Shown here piece after piece: positions 47,097 through 62,441 of a DNA stretch of 64,000 bases. A model generated the notes under the pieces. The model saw nothing but the letters and a program-made list of their open reading frames with translations. It was not told the origin of the DNA and searched no databases. This DNA is from Marinobacter sp. JH2 (GTDB taxonomy: Bacteria; Pseudomonadota; Gammaproteobacteria; Pseudomonadales; Oleiphilaceae): positions 2,480,001 through 2,544,000 of the forward strand of contig NZ_CP037934.1 in NCBI RefSeq assembly GCF_004353225.1, given 5' to 3'. Made by a program: the position numbers and the translations under genes. Each line of letters starts with the position of its first letter. The first letter of the stretch is position 1.

Positions 47097-49202
47097 TCAA
47101 CCCTTTTTAATGATCGCTTCGGCAATGTTCGAAGGAGCTTCCATATAACGAGAGAACTCCATCGCATAAGACGCCCGACCCTGTGTCGCTGAACGCAGAT
47201 CAGTGGCGTAACCAAACATTTCCGACAACGGAACTTCTGCGCGGATGACCTTGCCCGCAGGGCCGTCATCCATACCCTGAATCAGACCACGACGACGGTT
47301 CAAATCACCGACGACGTCACCCATGTACTCTTCAGGGCTGACAACTTCAACCTTCATGACCGGCTCTAGAAGCGCAGGATTGGCTTCCAGCGCACCCTTC
47401 TTCATCGCCATGGAACCGGCGACTTTAAAGGCCATCTCGTTGGAGTCGACATCGTGGTACGAACCGTCATACAGAGTCGCTTTGATGCGAAGCAACGGAT
47501 AGCCGGCAAGGCAACCATTTTGCATCTGTTCAGCGATACCCTGCTGTACGGCCGGGATGTATTCCTTAGGAACAACACCACCCACGATCTCGTTTACGAA
47601 GATGAAGTTTTCGCCATCTTCCTCATCCAACGGCAGAGGCTCAAGCTTAATCTTGACGTGACCGTACTGACCGCGACCACCAGACTGACGAACAAACTTA
47701 CCTTCAACATCAACAGGCTTACGGATGCACTCACGGTAGGCAACCTGAGGCTTACCAATGTTCGCCTCTACCTTGAACTCGCGACGCATACGATCAACGA
47801 TGATGTCCAGGTGAAGTTCACCCATACCAGAAATGATGGTTTGACCAGTCTCCTCATCAGTGCGAACACGGAATGAAGGGTCTTCCTGGGCCAACTTGCC
47901 CAACGCCACACCCATCTTCTCTTGATCAGCCTTCGACTTGGGCTCAACAGCAACAGAGATAACCGGCTCAGGGAACTCCATGCGCTCAAGAATAATCTTG
48001 TTACTCTCGTCACACAGCGTATCACCAGTCGTCACGTTCTTAAGACCGATCGCCGCAGCAATGTCGCCCGCCAGAACTTCTTTGATCTCTTCCCGATCGT
48101 TGGCGTGCATCTGAACCATACGGCCCACACGCTCTCTCTTGCCCTTCACGGAGTTGTATACGGAGTTACCCGACTCAAGCTTACCGGAGTAAACACGGAA
48201 GAAGGTCAAAGCACCCACGAACGGGTCAGTAGCAATCTTGAACGCCAGAGCGGCGAACGGTGCATTGTCGTCAACAGGACGAGTTTCCTCGGTACCATCT
48301 TCGTCGACTTCACCACGGATTGCGCGAACTTCGTCCGGAGCCGGCAGATATTCAATAACCGCATCCAGAACCGCAGGAACACCTTTGTTCTTGAACGCAG
48401 AACCGCAGCAAGCCAGAACGATTTCGTTGGCCAAGGTACGAGCACGCAGACCCGCTTTGATCTCTTCCAGGGTAAGTTCACCACCCTCGAGATACTTGTC
48501 CATGTACTCTTCATTCGCTTCAGCGGCCGCTTCAATCAGCGCTTCACGGTATTCTTGAACCTGGTCAACCATATCCGCAGGAACTTCTTCCTCGTGGTAG
48601 GTCATACCCAGATCGTCGTCACTCCAGTAGATCGCCTTGTTACGCAGCAGATCCACAACGCCCGCAAACTGGTCTTCGGCGCCGATCGGCAACTGAAGGG
48701 CGACAGGCGTCGCACCAAGACGTGCTTTAATCTGCTCGACAACGCGCAGGAAGTCCGCACCGGCACGGTCCATCTTGTTGACGAAAACCATGCGAGGTAC
48801 TTCGTACTTGTTCGCCTGACGCCAGACGGTCTCTGACTGAGGCTCAACACCAGAAGAACCACAGAACACAACGACCGCACCATCGAGTACACGCAGGGAA
48901 CGCTCAACTTCGATCGTGAAGTCTACGTGACCCGGGGTGTCGATGATGTTTACGCGGTGCTCATCGAACTGCTTGTCCATACCCTGCCAGAATGTCGTAA
49001 CAGCGGCAGACGTGATGGTAATACCACGCTCCTGCTCTTGCTCCATCCAGTCAGTAGTAGAGGCGCCATCGTGGGTCTCACCCATCTTATGGCTACGACC
49101 CGTATAGTAAAGAATACGCTCGGTCGTGGTGGTCTTGCCCGCATCAACGTGCGCACAGATACCAATGTTTCTGTAACGTTTAATCGGTGTTTTGCGTGCC
49201 AC
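47097..49202 (-). CDS. fusA: Elongation factor G
   Basis: 701 residues (E. coli 704). GTPase motifs are [12 protein letters not shown] (about 17-28), DTPGHVDF (about 88-95) and NKMDRAGA (about 142-149), then domains II-V ending in the ribosome-contacting [18 protein letters not shown] segment near residue 640. EF-G drives translocation. The start is a GTG at 49202 (GTGGCACGCAAAACA) with GAGG upstream, giving the standard [12 protein letters not shown] beginning. It lies between rpsG (18 bp) and tufA (35 bp). Confidence 0.98.
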   Translation of the reverse strand: MARKTPIKRYRNIGICAHVDAGKTTTTERILYYTGRSHKMGETHDGASTTDWMEQEQERGITITSAAVTTFWQGMDKQFDEHRVNIIDTPGHVDFTIEVERSLRVLDGAVVVFCGSSGVEPQSETVWRQANKYEVPRMVFVNKMDRAGADFLRVVEQIKARLGATPVALQLPIGAEDQFAGVVDLLRNKAIYWSDDDLGMTYHEEEVPADMVDQVQEYREALIEAAAEANEEYMDKYLEGGELTLEEIKAGLRARTLANEIVLACCGSAFKNKGVPAVLDAVIEYLPAPDEVRAIRGEVDEDGTEETRPVDDNAPFAALAFKIATDPFVGALTFFRVYSGKLESGNSVYNSVKGKRERVGRMVQMHANDREEIKEVLAGDIAAAIGLKNVTTGDTLCDESNKIILERMEFPEPVISVAVEPKSKADQEKMGVALGKLAQEDPSFRVRTDEETGQTIISGMGELHLDIIVDRMRREFKVEANIGKPQVAYRECIRKPVDVEGKFVRQSGGRGQYGHVKIKLEPLPLDEEDGENFIFVNEIVGGVVPKEYIPAVQQGIAEQMQNGCLAGYPLLRIKATLYDGSYHDVDSNEMAFKVAGSMAMKKGALEANPALLEPVMKVEVVSPEEYMGDVVGDLNRRRGLIQGMDDGPAGKVIRAEVPLSEMFGYATDLRSATQGRASYAMEFSRYMEAPSNIAEAIIKKG

Positions 49203-49220
49203 TGTATAAACCTCGGCTGT

Positions 49221-49742
<522 letters not shown>

Positions 49743-49802
49743 CTACTCAGCCTTACTCTTACCGTTCTAACAAGCAACGATAAAAGACACCCGTCTGGGA
49801 CA

Positions 49803-50177
49803 TTAGGACTTGGGTCGTTTTGCACCGTACTTGGAGCGGCCCTGCTTACGGTTTTGAACACCCTGGGTATCCAAAGTACCGCGAACAGTGTGATAGCGCA
49901 CACCCGGAAGGTCTTTTACTCGACCGCCACGGATCAGCACAACACTGTGCTCCTGAAGGTTGTGACCTTCACCACCAATGTATGACGAAACCTCGAAGCC
50001 GTTAGTCAGACGAACACGGCACACTTTACGCAGTGCTGAGTTCGGCTTCTTCGGCGTTGTGGTGTATACACGAGTACATACACCACGGCGCTGAGGACAA
50101 GCCTGAAGAGCAGGAACATCACTCTTGGCTACCTTGCGCTTACGAGGCTTACGCACCAACTGATTAATCGTTGCCAT
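49803..50177 (-). CDS. rpsL: 30S ribosomal protein S12
   Basis: 124 residues, the E. coli length, from the ATG at 50177 ([51 protein letters not shown]). A longer frame to 50300 is rejected because the str promoter lies there. The decoding-centre loops [12 protein letters not shown] (Lys43, wild-type for streptomycin sensitivity) and [13 protein letters not shown] (with Lys88) look normal. S12 checks codon-anticodon pairing. It starts the str operon; a sigma-70-like promoter and a 5' hairpin lie upstream. Confidence 0.97.
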   Translation of the reverse strand: MATINQLVRKPRKRKVAKSDVPALQACPQRRGVCTRVYTTTPKKPNSALRKVCRVRLTNGFEVSSYIGGEGHNLQEHSVVLIRGGRVKDLPGVRYHTVRGTLDTQGVQNRKQGRSKYGAKRPKS

Positions 50178-50211
50178 GTAAGCAAACTCCAAAAAACCAT
50201 ACCAATGAAAC

Positions 50212-50233
50212 TTACCCTCCATACAGAGGGTAA
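50212..50233 (-). promoter_or_regulatory. Hairpin in the 5' leader of the str operon
   Basis: TTACCCTC (50212-50219) and GAGGGTAA (50226-50233) form an 8-bp perfect stem with a 6-base loop, between the predicted start point (near 50241) and the rpsL ATG. It may stabilise the mRNA or take part in leader control. Confidence 0.5.
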
Positions 50234-50247
50234 AATTTAGGGTCGCA

Positions 50248-50276
50248 AGTTTAAGCCTGCGCCCGGGCACAGTCAA
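50248..50276 (-). promoter_or_regulatory. Sigma-70 promoter of the str operon
   Basis: On the minus strand TTGACT (50271-50276) and TAAACT (50248-50253) are 17 bp apart; the -35 is near consensus and the -10 matches at four of six. The predicted start is near 50241, about 64 bases before rpsL. Confidence 0.6.
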
Positions 50277-50296
50277 GATGACTGTTCTCTTTTTAA

Positions 50297-50328
50297 CCAC
50301 CCTTGGGTAGGTATCTACCCAGGGGTGG
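50297..50328 (-). other. 14-bp hairpin between rpoC and rpsL
   Basis: CCACCCTTGGGTAG (50297-50310) and CTACCCAGGGGTGG (50315-50328) pair with one mismatch around a GTAT loop, 12 bp after the rpoC stop. On the minus strand an A-rich run follows, not T, so it is not a standard intrinsic terminator; it may be a processing or mRNA-end-protecting structure. Confidence 0.65.
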
Positions 50329-50340
50329 CACGCTTTTCAA

Positions 50341-53300
50341 TCAGAGTTCCCGATTGAGTTCTGCGCTCAGAGCCTCTTCAACATCCGCAGCCGTTACGCC
50401 CTGCTCTTCCAGGTCGCGGCGACGGCGTCTTGCACTGTGATACGCCAAACCGGTACCAGCCGGAATCAGTCGACCCACCACAACGTTTTCTTTCAGGCCG
50501 CGCAGGTAGTCGCGCTTACCGGTGACCGCACCTTCGGTAAGAACCCGAGTTGTTTCCTGGAATGATGCCGCAGAGATGAACGATTCAGTCGCCAGCGATG
50601 CCTTAGTGATACCCAGCAACAGACGATCGAAACGTGCAGGCTCTTTGTCAGCCACATCCGCTTTCTCGTTTTCTTCCAGAACATGAGTGATCTCGACCTG
50701 ATCACCCGACAACAAGGTGGTATCGCCCGGATCGGTGATTTCCACTTTGCGCAGCATCTGACGAACGATAACCTCAATATGCTTATCGTTAATCACAACA
50801 CCCTGCAGACGGTAGACGTCCTGAATTTCGTTGGTGATGTACTTCGCCAGCTCAACCACACCCAGCAGACGTAAAATGTCGTGTGGATTGGAAGGGCCAT
50901 CGGAAATAACCTCACCCTTTTCAACCGTTTCACCCTCAAACACGTTCATCTGACGGTGCTTCGGAATCAGAACTTCGTAAGCGTCGTCGTCTTTCGGCGT
51001 CAGAACCAAACGCTTCTTGCCTTTGGTTTCTTTACCGAACGAGACAACACCACTGATCTCAGCCAGAATCGCAGACTCTTTCGGTCGACGAGCCTCGAAC
51101 AAGTCAGCAACGCGCGGCAGACCACCCGTGATGTCTCGAGTCTTCGAGCTTTCCTGCGGAATTCGAGCTACAACGTCACCCAACTCCACTTTCGCGCCAT
51201 TCGACATGCTCACCAGAGCGTTCGCTGGCAGGAAGAAGATCGCTGCGCCACCACCTGGAAGCTCTGCTTCTTCACCGTTTTCATCCAACAACTGAATCGC
51301 GGGACGAATATCTTTACCGGCAGCAGGACGCTCTTTCGCATCGATGACTTCCATCGTGGACAAACCAGTCAGCTCATCAGCCTGGGTGCGGACAGTAATG
51401 CCCTCCTCCATGTTGACGAACTTGGCCGTACCTTTCGCTTCCGCGATGATCGGGTGCGTGTGCGGATCCCATTTGGCAACCGCAACACCTGCCTCTACTA
51501 CGTCACCGTTCTTAACAGACAGCACCGCACCGTATGGCAACTTGTACCACTCGCGTTCACGGCCCTGTTCATCCGCGATCGCCAAGGCAGACGAACGAGA
51601 GATCACAACCAATGAACCATCGGTTTTTTCGATCGATTTCAAATTGTGCAGACGGACGGTGCCGCCATGCTTCACCTGGATGTTGTCAACAGCAGACGCC
51701 CGACTTGCAGCACCACCGATGTGGAACGTACGCATAGTCAGCTGGGTACCTGGCTCACCGATGGACTGAGCAGCAATAACACCGACAGCCTCACCAACGT
51801 TAACCTGGTGACCACGCGCCAAATCACGGCCGTAACACATTGAACAAATGCCGTGACGGGTATCACAGGTGATCGCAGAGCGAACCCAGATTTCGTCCAC
51901 ACCTGCACGCTCAACCAACTCAACTGTTTTCTCGTCAAGCAGAGTGCCAGCTTCAACAACAGCGTTTTCTTTATCCGTCGGGGTGAATACATCCCGCGCG
52001 GTAACACGACCCAATACACGGTCGCCGAGAGGCACAACAACGTCGCCACCTTCGATGTGCGGCGTCATCAACAGCCCTTCGTCGGTACCACAGTCTTCAA
52101 CTGTGACAACCAGATCCTGGGATACGTCAACCAAACGACGCGTCAGGTAACCGGAGTTCGCGGTCTTCAGTGCCGTATCGGCAAGACCCTTACGAGCACC
52201 GTGAGTCGAGATAAAGTACTGAAGTACGTTTAGACCCTCACGGAAGTTCGCAGTGATCGGCGTTTCGATGATCGAGCCATCCGGCTTAGCCATCAGACCA
52301 CGCATACCAGACAACTGACGAATCTGGGCTGCAGAACCACGAGCACCCGAGTCGGCCATCATGTATACGGAGTTGAATGACTCCTGCATTAGCTCTTTGC
52401 CGTCTTCGCCTTTAACCGGCTTGTCGTCGGGGCCAATAACCTGCTCTTTAGACAGCCGTTCCATCATCGCCTTCGACACTTTGTCGTTAGCGCGGGACCA
52501 GATATCGATAACCTTGTTGTACTTTTCGCCCTGAGTTAGCAGGCCGGAGGCGTACTGGTTTTCGATGTCTTTTACTTCATCAGAAGCAGCGTCTACCAAC
52601 TCGTACTTCTCTGGCGGAATCTCGAAGTCATTAAAGCAGATCGAGATGCCCGAGCGAGTTGCATAGTGGTAACCCATGTACATCAGCTGGTCAGCAAAGA
52701 TAACGGTATCTTTGAGGCCGGCATCACGGTAACAGGTGTTGATCAGGTTCGAGATCGCCTTCTTCACCATCGGCTTGTTGACGATGTCGAATGGAAGGCC
52801 ATCAGGGACGATATCAAACAACAGCGCACGACCGACCGTGGTATCCACAATACGGTAGGCTTCGCTGCGCGATCCGTCTTCCGCGATCGCAACTTCCTTA
52901 ACGCGAATCTTCACTTTCGCCTGAAGATCAACCTTGCCCGCGCCGTAGGCACGGTGAGCTTCTTTGACGTCCGAGAATACGATTCCCTCACCGACCGCCG
53001 CATGGCGCTCACGCGTCATGTAGTACAAGCCCAATACAACGTCCTGAGAAGGAACGATGATCGGCTCGCCGTTGGCTGGCGACAACACGTTGTTGGTGGA
53101 CATCATCAACGCACGAGCTTCAAGCTGAGCTTCCAGCGTCAGCGGTACGTGTACCGCCATCTGGTCACCGTCAAAGTCGGCGTTATAGGCCGCACAAACC
53201 AGCGGGTGCAGCTGAATCGCTTTACCTTCGATCAGTACTGGCTCGAATGCCTGGATACCCAAACGGTGCAGTGTAGGCGCACGGTTCAGTAGAATCGGGT

Positions 53301-54555
53301 GCTCACGGATAACTTCATCCAGAATATCCCAGACCACACCTTCTTCACGCTCAACCATTTTCTTGGCGGCTTTGATAGTAGTGGCCAGCCCACGATGCTC
53401 AAGCTTTGAGAAAATAAAGGGCTTGAACAGCTCTAGAGCCATTTTCTTTGGAAGACCACACTGGTGCAGGCGCAAGTAAGGACCAACTACGATGACCGAA
53501 CGGCCAGAGTAGTCAACACGCTTACCGAGCAGGTTCTGCCGGAAGCGACCCTGCTTACCTTTAATCATGTCTGCCAATGACTTCAGCGGACGCTTATTGG
53601 TGCCAGTGATGGCACGGCCACGACGACCGTTGTCCAGCAACGCATCAACCGCTTCCTGAAGCATTCGTTTCTCGTTACGCACGATGATGTCTGGAGCATT
53701 CAGCTCCAGAAGGCGCTTCAGACGGTTGTTCCGGTTGATCACACGACGGTAAAGGTCGTTGAGATCAGACGTCGCAAAACGACCACCGTCCAGCGGCACC
53801 AACGGGCGCAAATCCGGCGGCAGAACGGGCAACACGGTCATAACCATGTCACCGGGCTTATTGCCGGAGTACAGGAAGGCCTCAAGAATTTTCAGACGCT
53901 TGCTGAATTTTTTGATCTTGGTTTCGGAGTTGGTCTGAGGAATCTCTTCGCGAAGACGATCAACCTCTTCCTGCAGGTCGATATCCTGCAGCAATTCCTT
54001 AACGGCTTCGGCACCCATGCGGGCGTCAAATTCATCACCGAACTCTTCCAGAGCTTCGTAATACTGCTCATCGTTAAGCAGCTGACCCTTTTCGAGAGTC
54101 GTCATGCCTGGATCGATAACAATAAAGCTCTCGAAGTATAGAACCCGCTCGATATCACGCAGGGTCATGTCCAGCATTAAGCCGATACGGGACGGCAGTG
54201 ACTTCAAGAACCAAATGTGAGCAACTGGACTGGCCAGCTCAATGTGACCCATACGCTCACGACGAACGCTGGCCAGTGCGACTTCTACGCCACACTTCTC
54301 ACAGATAACACCGCGGTGCTTGAGACGCTTGTACTTACCGCACAGGCACTCGTAATCTTTGATCGGGCCGAAGATCTTGGCACAGAAAAGACCGTCACGC
54401 TCCGGCTTGAAGGTACGGTAGTTAATGGTCTCAGGCTTTTTCACTTCGCCAAAAGACCAGGAGCGAATCATGTCAGGCGATGCCAACCCAATACGGATGG
54501 CGTCAAATTCCTTGCTCTGATTCTGGCTCTTGAGAAGATTCAGTAAATCTTTCAT
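50341..54555 (-). CDS. rpoC: RNA polymerase beta-prime subunit
   Basis: 1404 residues (E. coli 1407). Features in order: N-terminal zinc site [20 protein letters not shown] (about 70-89), the clamp-helix region with the sigma-binding coiled coil, the catalytic [12 protein letters not shown] near 458-469 (three Asp bind the active-site Mg2+), the bridge helix/trigger loop region, and the second zinc site [21 protein letters not shown] near 890. The ATG at 54555 has GGAG upstream. It lies 77 bp after rpoB. The length agrees with E. coli-type beta-prime with its lineage insert. Confidence 0.98.
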   Translation of the reverse strand: MKDLLNLLKSQNQSKEFDAIRIGLASPDMIRSWSFGEVKKPETINYRTFKPERDGLFCAKIFGPIKDYECLCGKYKRLKHRGVICEKCGVEVALASVRRERMGHIELASPVAHIWFLKSLPSRIGLMLDMTLRDIERVLYFESFIVIDPGMTTLEKGQLLNDEQYYEALEEFGDEFDARMGAEAVKELLQDIDLQEEVDRLREEIPQTNSETKIKKFSKRLKILEAFLYSGNKPGDMVMTVLPVLPPDLRPLVPLDGGRFATSDLNDLYRRVINRNNRLKRLLELNAPDIIVRNEKRMLQEAVDALLDNGRRGRAITGTNKRPLKSLADMIKGKQGRFRQNLLGKRVDYSGRSVIVVGPYLRLHQCGLPKKMALELFKPFIFSKLEHRGLATTIKAAKKMVEREEGVVWDILDEVIREHPILLNRAPTLHRLGIQAFEPVLIEGKAIQLHPLVCAAYNADFDGDQMAVHVPLTLEAQLEARALMMSTNNVLSPANGEPIIVPSQDVVLGLYYMTRERHAAVGEGIVFSDVKEAHRAYGAGKVDLQAKVKIRVKEVAIAEDGSRSEAYRIVDTTVGRALLFDIVPDGLPFDIVNKPMVKKAISNLINTCYRDAGLKDTVIFADQLMYMGYHYATRSGISICFNDFEIPPEKYELVDAASDEVKDIENQYASGLLTQGEKYNKVIDIWSRANDKVSKAMMERLSKEQVIGPDDKPVKGEDGKELMQESFNSVYMMADSGARGSAAQIRQLSGMRGLMAKPDGSIIETPITANFREGLNVLQYFISTHGARKGLADTALKTANSGYLTRRLVDVSQDLVVTVEDCGTDEGLLMTPHIEGGDVVVPLGDRVLGRVTARDVFTPTDKENAVVEAGTLLDEKTVELVERAGVDEIWVRSAITCDTRHGICSMCYGRDLARGHQVNVGEAVGVIAAQSIGEPGTQLTMRTFHIGGAASRASAVDNIQVKHGGTVRLHNLKSIEKTDGSLVVISRSSALAIADEQGREREWYKLPYGAVLSVKNGDVVEAGVAVAKWDPHTHPIIAEAKGTAKFVNMEEGITVRTQADELTGLSTMEVIDAKERPAAGKDIRPAIQLLDENGEEAELPGGGAAIFFLPANALVSMSNGAKVELGDVVARIPQESSKTRDITGGLPRVADLFEARRPKESAILAEISGVVSFGKETKGKKRLVLTPKDDDAYEVLIPKHRQMNVFEGETVEKGEVISDGPSNPHDILRLLGVVELAKYITNEIQDVYRLQGVVINDKHIEVIVRQMLRKVEITDPGDTTLLSGDQVEITHVLEENEKADVADKEPARFDRLLLGITKASLATESFISAASFQETTRVLTEGAVTGKRDYLRGLKENVVVGRLIPAGTGLAYHSARRRRRDLEEQGVTAADVEEALSAELNREL

Positions 54556-54632
54556 CAGTAAAAGCTCCGGATGGCGTTAATCTCGGGCGGGCACACTGAG
54601 TGCCCGCTCACGCTGCCAAAAAACTATTCGGC

Positions 54633-58709
<4,077 letters not shown>

Positions 58710-58881
58710 CTGCATTCCCCAGCTTTAGACCTGATACCTGGTATCAAGAAGCAATCATGTGTTCTGCTTCGGGGCCGAGTTACTCGGCATATTGCGCCGC
58801 CTTGAACAAGACTCTGGCTGCAGGTTATAAATTTGAAACTAACCCGCTATAGCCCACCAGACTCTATAGCATATACAACAC

Positions 58882-58911
58882 AAAAAGGCCGGTGGCATAT
58901 TGCCACCAGCC
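58882..58911 (-). terminator. Attenuator between rplL and rpoB
   Basis: GGCCGGTGGCA (58887-58897) and TGCCACCAGCC (58901-58911) form an 11-bp stem; on the minus strand TTTTTGTG follows. A further GC hairpin (58915-58921 with 58925-58931) lies between it and rplL. In E. coli a partial terminator at this place lowers rpoBC relative to rplJL; the same is inferred here. Confidence 0.8.
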
Positions 58912-58951
58912 TCGCCGCGCCTATGGCGCGGTGTCGATCAACAACCGACTA

Positions 58952-59326
58952 TTACTTAAGCTCAACAGAAGCGCCTGCTTCCTCAAGCTTCTTCTTGGCT
59001 TCTTCAGCCTCATCCTTGCTAACGCCTTCCTTAACAGTAGAAGGAGCGCCGTCAACCATTTCTTTCGCTTCTTTCAGGCCAAGACCTGTCAGCTCACGAA
59101 CGGCCTTGATGGCGTTAACTTTCTTTTCGCCAGGACCAGTCAGAACAACGTCAAATTCAGTCTGTTCTGCAGCGGCTTCGCCACCGGCAGCAGCAGCTGG
59201 CGCAGCAGCAACAGCTGCAGCGGCAGAAACGTTGAACTTCTCTTCCATAGCTTCAACGAGCTCAACAACTTCCATTACGCTCATTTCAGCAATTGCATTC
59301 AAAATATCGTCTTTAGACAGAGCCAT
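58952..59326 (-). CDS. rplL: 50S ribosomal protein L7/L12
   Basis: 124 residues (E. coli 121). N-terminal dimerisation helices ([30 protein letters not shown]), an alanine/proline/glycine-rich hinge ([21 protein letters not shown], about 35-55), and the C-terminal factor-binding domain [68 protein letters not shown]. It forms the flexible stalk that recruits EF-Tu and EF-G. It lies 39 bp after rplJ. Confidence 0.98.
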   Translation of the reverse strand: MALSKDDILNAIAEMSVMEVVELVEAMEEKFNVSAAAAVAAAPAAAAGGEAAAEQTEFDVVLTGPGEKKVNAIKAVRELTGLGLKEAKEMVDGAPSTVKEGVSKDEAEEAKKKLEEAGASVELK

Positions 59327-59365
59327 GACTTTCTCCCAAAAAATAAAATATGGTGTTCAACAGAA

Positions 59366-59896
59366 TCAAGCAGCGTCTTGCTTCTGGTCGCGAACTGCAG
59401 CTACTACACGTGTAATTCTGCCCGGAATATCGTTCAGAGTACGTGCAAGCTTGGTTACTGGTGCCTGTGTAACAATAGCCAGCTTCGTCAACGCTTCGTG
59501 CAGCGTCGGCAGAGTGGCCAGGCGATCGATCTGTTCTGCACCCATCAGCTCACCGCCGACAGCCAGACCCTTGATCTCGAAAGCCTCTTTTTCTTTGGCG
59601 AAATCCTTCAGTAGGCGCGCAGCGGCACCTGGATCTTCCATTGAAAAAGCCAGAATGGTCGGACCAACCAACGCAGGATCGATGCACTCGAACTCAGTAC
59701 CTTTAATCGCAATCTTTGCGAGGTTATTACGAACAACCTGCAGATGTACGTTTTCAGCACGAGCCTTGGCACGAAGCGCCGTCATGTCACCAGAGGTAAC
59801 ACCACGATAGTCAGCCAAAACCACAGACAGAGCAGCACCAGCAGTCTCGTTGACTTCAGCGACGATCGCCTTCTTGTCTTCGAGTCTAATTGCCAC
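59366..59896 (-). CDS. rplJ: 50S ribosomal protein L10
   Basis: 176 residues from a GTG at 59896 (GTGGCAATTAGACTCGAA), with GAGGAGA seven bases upstream; a longer ATG frame to 59998 has no ribosome-binding site and would cover the L10 leader RNA. The chain starts [46 protein letters not shown], as in L10. L10 is the base of the stalk that holds L7/L12 dimers; with L12 it represses its own operon by binding the leader. E. coli L10 has 165 residues, so this one has a longer C-terminus. Confidence 0.95.
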   Translation of the reverse strand: MAIRLEDKKAIVAEVNETAGAALSVVLADYRGVTSGDMTALRAKARAENVHLQVVRNNLAKIAIKGTEFECIDPALVGPTILAFSMEDPGAAARLLKDFAKEKEAFEIKGLAVGGELMGAEQIDRLATLPTLHEALTKLAIVTQAPVTKLARTLNDIPGRITRVVAAVRDQKQDAA

Positions 59897-60110
59897 TGGA
59901 TTTCTCCTCGATTTCGCCGGGACAACCCCGGCAAACCCATCATTGCCCTTTAAAAAAGGGCGCCTTACGGTGTTTGGGTTCAGAGAGAACGTCTTCACAC
60001 CGTCTGCGCAGGCGTTACTTTAACCCTTCTGACTCTTGTCACCAGGAGTCTCAGGGGCCTGCGGTCTTTGACAGCCTCGGCTTCCGCCTAGACTACAAAG
60101 TAACTACTGA
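59897..60110 (-). ncRNA. L10 leader (r-protein autoregulatory 5' element)
   Basis: The 214-bp gap between rplA and rplJ, read on the minus strand, holds GACCGCAGGCCCC and further on GCCTGCGCAGACGGTG, segments typical of the L10-binding leader with its kink-turn. A perfect 6-bp stem, GCCGGG (59916-59921)/CCCGGC (59927-59932), lies just upstream of the rplJ ribosome-binding site and could hide it. This fits repression by the L10-L12 complex. Exact ends are not set. Confidence 0.7.
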
Positions 60111-60809
60111 TCAGAGGCTCAAAGAACCTTGATCAATAGTCAGGCCAGGACCCATGGTCGACGAGATAGTGATCTTTTTCAGATACACACCTTTAGACGA
60201 CGCAGGCTTGGCCTTTTTAAGATCTGCAACCAGAGCTTCAAGGTTTTCCTTGATGGTCTGTGCAGTAAATTCAACATTACCCAGCGGGGCGTGGATGATA
60301 CCGTTCTTATCAGTACGGTAACGAACCTGGCCGGCTTTGGCGTTTTTAACGGCAGTTTCAACATCTGCAGTTACAGTGCCAACCTTTGGGTTAGGCATCA
60401 GGCCACGGGGACCAAGGATCTGACCCAGCTGACCAACAACACGCATCGCGTCCGGGGTTGCAATAACCACGTCGAAATCCATGTTGCCTTTTTTAACTTC
60501 TTCAGCCAAATCGTCCATACCAACGATGTCTGCACCAGCAGCGGTCGCTTTTTCAGCATTCGCGCCTTGAGTAAAGACAGCTACACGTACAGTTTTACCT
60601 GTACCGTGTGGAAGAACCGTGCTGCTACGAACCACCTGGTCAGATTTACGTGCATCTACGCCTAGGTTAACAGCAACATCTAGCGACTCTGTGAACTTTA
60701 CGGCTTGACCCACTTCCGCTAGCAGGGCAACAGCTTCATCCACGGAGTATGCGCGGGTAGCGTCTACTTTTTCAGCGATCAGCTGCTTACGCTTGCTCAA
60801 CTTAGCCAT
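60111..60809 (-). CDS. rplA: 50S ribosomal protein L1
   Basis: 232 residues (E. coli 234). [30 protein letters not shown] opens the chain; the L1 signature [35 protein letters not shown] (about 108-142) is complete. L1 forms the stalk at the E site. In E. coli it represses the rplKA mRNA by binding a site upstream of rplK; the rplK leader here (61243-61360) has not been checked for that fold. It lies 1 bp after rplK. Confidence 0.98.
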   Translation of the reverse strand: MAKLSKRKQLIAEKVDATRAYSVDEAVALLAEVGQAVKFTESLDVAVNLGVDARKSDQVVRSSTVLPHGTGKTVRVAVFTQGANAEKATAAGADIVGMDDLAEEVKKGNMDFDVVIATPDAMRVVGQLGQILGPRGLMPNPKVGTVTADVETAVKNAKAGQVRYRTDKNGIIHAPLGNVEFTAQTIKENLEALVADLKKAKPASSKGVYLKKITISSTMGPGLTIDQGSLSL

Positions 60810-60810
60810 C

Positions 60811-61242
60811 TTATAGACCCTCCACGGTCAGGCCCATACTACGGGCTGTTCCGGCAATGGTACGAACCGCCGCATCCAAATCGGCTGCAGTCAAATCCGG
60901 CTCTTTGGTCTTGGCAATCTCTTCCAGCTGAGCACGTGTCACGGTACCAACTTTCTCGGTGTTGGGACGACCGGAACCGCTCTTAATTCCAGCAGCCTTC
61001 TTCAACAGAACAGGTGCCGGTGGAGTTTTGGTAACGAACGTGAAGCTGCGATCACTGTATACGGTGATAACAGTAGGAATCGGCAGACCAGGCTCAGTGC
61101 CTTGAGTCTGAGCATTGAATGCCTTACAGAATTCCATGATGTTTACGCCGCGCTGACCCAGTGCAGGACCAACGGGGGGGCTTGGGTTGGCCTGACCGGC
61201 AGCAACCTGAAGCTTGATATACGCTTCAATCTTCTTTGCCAT
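60811..61242 (-). CDS. rplK: 50S ribosomal protein L11
   Basis: 143 residues (E. coli 142). [45 protein letters not shown] is the conserved N-terminal domain that binds thiostrepton, and [49 protein letters not shown] the rRNA-binding C-terminal domain. L11 is part of the GTPase-associated centre. AGGAGAGC precedes the ATG. It is separated from nusG by a 118-bp gap containing a terminator hairpin. Confidence 0.98.
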   Translation of the reverse strand: MAKKIEAYIKLQVAAGQANPSPPVGPALGQRGVNIMEFCKAFNAQTQGTEPGLPIPTVITVYSDRSFTFVTKTPPAPVLLKKAAGIKSGSGRPNTEKVGTVTRAQLEEIAKTKEPDLTAADLDAAVRTIAGTARSMGLTVEGL

Positions 61243-61309
61243 GATAGCTCTCCTATGGGTTCAAACGCCTTGCGGCTCCCCGGTGATGACATCTGCACTT
61301 TGCAGACAC

Positions 61310-61339
61310 AAAAAGCCCGCTACGCCGTGGCGAGCGAGC
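61310..61339 (-). terminator. Terminator/attenuator between nusG and rplK
   Basis: GCCCGCT (61315-61321) and AGCGAGC (61333-61339), with inner CGCC/GGCG pairs, form a hairpin; on the minus strand five T follow (61310-61314). It lies about 20 bp after the nusG stop and separates secE-nusG from rplKAJL. No clear promoter hexamers were seen between it and rplK. Confidence 0.75.
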
Positions 61340-61360
61340 TCTAATTTTCTAAGCTTGCCG

Positions 61361-61894
61361 TCAGTCTTTTTCGACCTGACCAAACTCCAGCTCTACCGGA
61401 GTCGAGCGCCCGAAGATCAGAACAGCAACCTTGACACGACTCTTGTCGTAATCAACTTCTTCGACCACGCCATTGAAGTCAGCGAACGGCCCTTCGACAA
61501 CCCGGACCACTTCACCCGGCTCAAACAGCGTCTTAGGCTTCGGCTTATCAGCTCCGCTTTCTACGCGACGTAGAATTGCTTCTGCTTCACGCTCGGTAAT
61601 TGGCGCAGGCTTCTCTTTGGTACCGCCAATAAAACCGAGCACGCGCGGGGTATCTTTAACCAAGTGCCACGACTCGTCTTCCAGCTCCATTTGAACCAAG
61701 ACATAACCAGGATAAAACTTGCGTTCGCTCTTGCGCTTTTTACCGTCACGCATCTCGACGACTTCCTCGGTCGGAACCAGGATGTCGCCAAACTTGTCTT
61801 CCATGCTTTCCAGAGCAACTCGCTCTTTAAGAGCGCGCATTACCTGCTTCTCAAAGCCAGAATACGCATGAACGACGTACCAGCGCTTAGCCAT
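61361..61894 (-). CDS. nusG: Transcription termination/antitermination protein NusG
   Basis: 177 residues from the ATG at 61894 ([26 protein letters not shown]); a longer frame to 62032 would overlap secE. The NGN domain (about 1-120, with [40 protein letters not shown]) binds the RNA polymerase clamp; the KOW domain ([33 protein letters not shown], about 125-158) binds S10 or Rho. It is a general elongation factor. E. coli NusG has 181 residues. It lies 11 bp after secE. Confidence 0.97.
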   Translation of the reverse strand: MAKRWYVVHAYSGFEKQVMRALKERVALESMEDKFGDILVPTEEVVEMRDGKKRKSERKFYPGYVLVQMELEDESWHLVKDTPRVLGFIGGTKEKPAPITEREAEAILRRVESGADKPKPKTLFEPGEVVRVVEGPFADFNGVVEEVDYDKSRVKVAVLIFGRSTPVELEFGQVEKD

Positions 61895-61905
61895 TGACAC
61901 TCCTG

Positions 61906-62274
61906 TTAACCGATAAAGCCGGCGACAAGCCAACTGATCAGCGAGTCCATACCCCACAAAAGCAACGACACGACCAGGACAAACACCACAACGATAACGG
62001 TGGTTTGAACCAATTCGGGCCTTGTGGGCCATACCACTTTCCGGATCTCTACACGCGCTTCTTTGAGCAACGTCGCAAAACGGCGACCTCTATCGGTCTG
62101 CAGCGCAACATAAGCCGCCACAACACCTAACGCCACGAGAGCCAGAACCCGGTACAACACGGACTCGGAACTGAAATACTGATTACCCACCACGCCGGCG
62201 GCAATCAAAACGAAAACAACCAGCCATTTCACTAGATCGAAACGACTGGATGATTGAACGGCTCTTGACTCCAT
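61906..62274 (-). CDS. secE: Preprotein translocase subunit SecE
   Basis: 122 residues from the ATG at 62274 ([18 protein letters not shown]); a longer frame to 62337 would cover the tRNA-Trp gene. Three membrane helices are seen (about 15-32, 39-55 and 95-117), as in E. coli SecE (127 residues), with the conserved amphipathic segment [28 protein letters not shown] (about 65-92). SecE clamps SecY in the translocon. It lies 33 bp downstream of tRNA-Trp, an arrangement common in gammaproteobacteria. Confidence 0.96.
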   Translation of the reverse strand: MESRAVQSSSRFDLVKWLVVFVLIAAGVVGNQYFSSESVLYRVLALVALGVVAAYVALQTDRGRRFATLLKEARVEIRKVVWPTRPELVQTTVIVVVFVLVVSLLLWGMDSLISWLVAGFIG

Positions 62275-62307
62275 AGGAATCAGCTTATGTATCCGGATGT
62301 TAAAAAA

Positions 62308-62383
<76 letters not shown>

Positions 62384-62419
62384 GCACCGAAACAACTCAG
62401 TGCAACACTACACTGTACG

Positions 62420-62441
62420 CGAGTAATCCGAAGATTACTCG
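62420..62441 (-). other. UUCG-loop hairpin over the tufB stop codon
   Basis: CGAGTAATC (62420-62428) and GATTACTCG (62433-62441) are perfect complements; on the RNA the loop is UUCG closed by C-G, a very stable tetraloop. It covers the tufB stop and lies before tRNA-Trp, without a T-run, so it is probably a processing/3'-end protection structure. Confidence 0.65.

Noticed and set aside
50297..50328. Intrinsic terminator after rpoC
   Set aside because: On the transcribed strand the hairpin is followed by GGTTAAAAAG, not by T; kept only as a hairpin.
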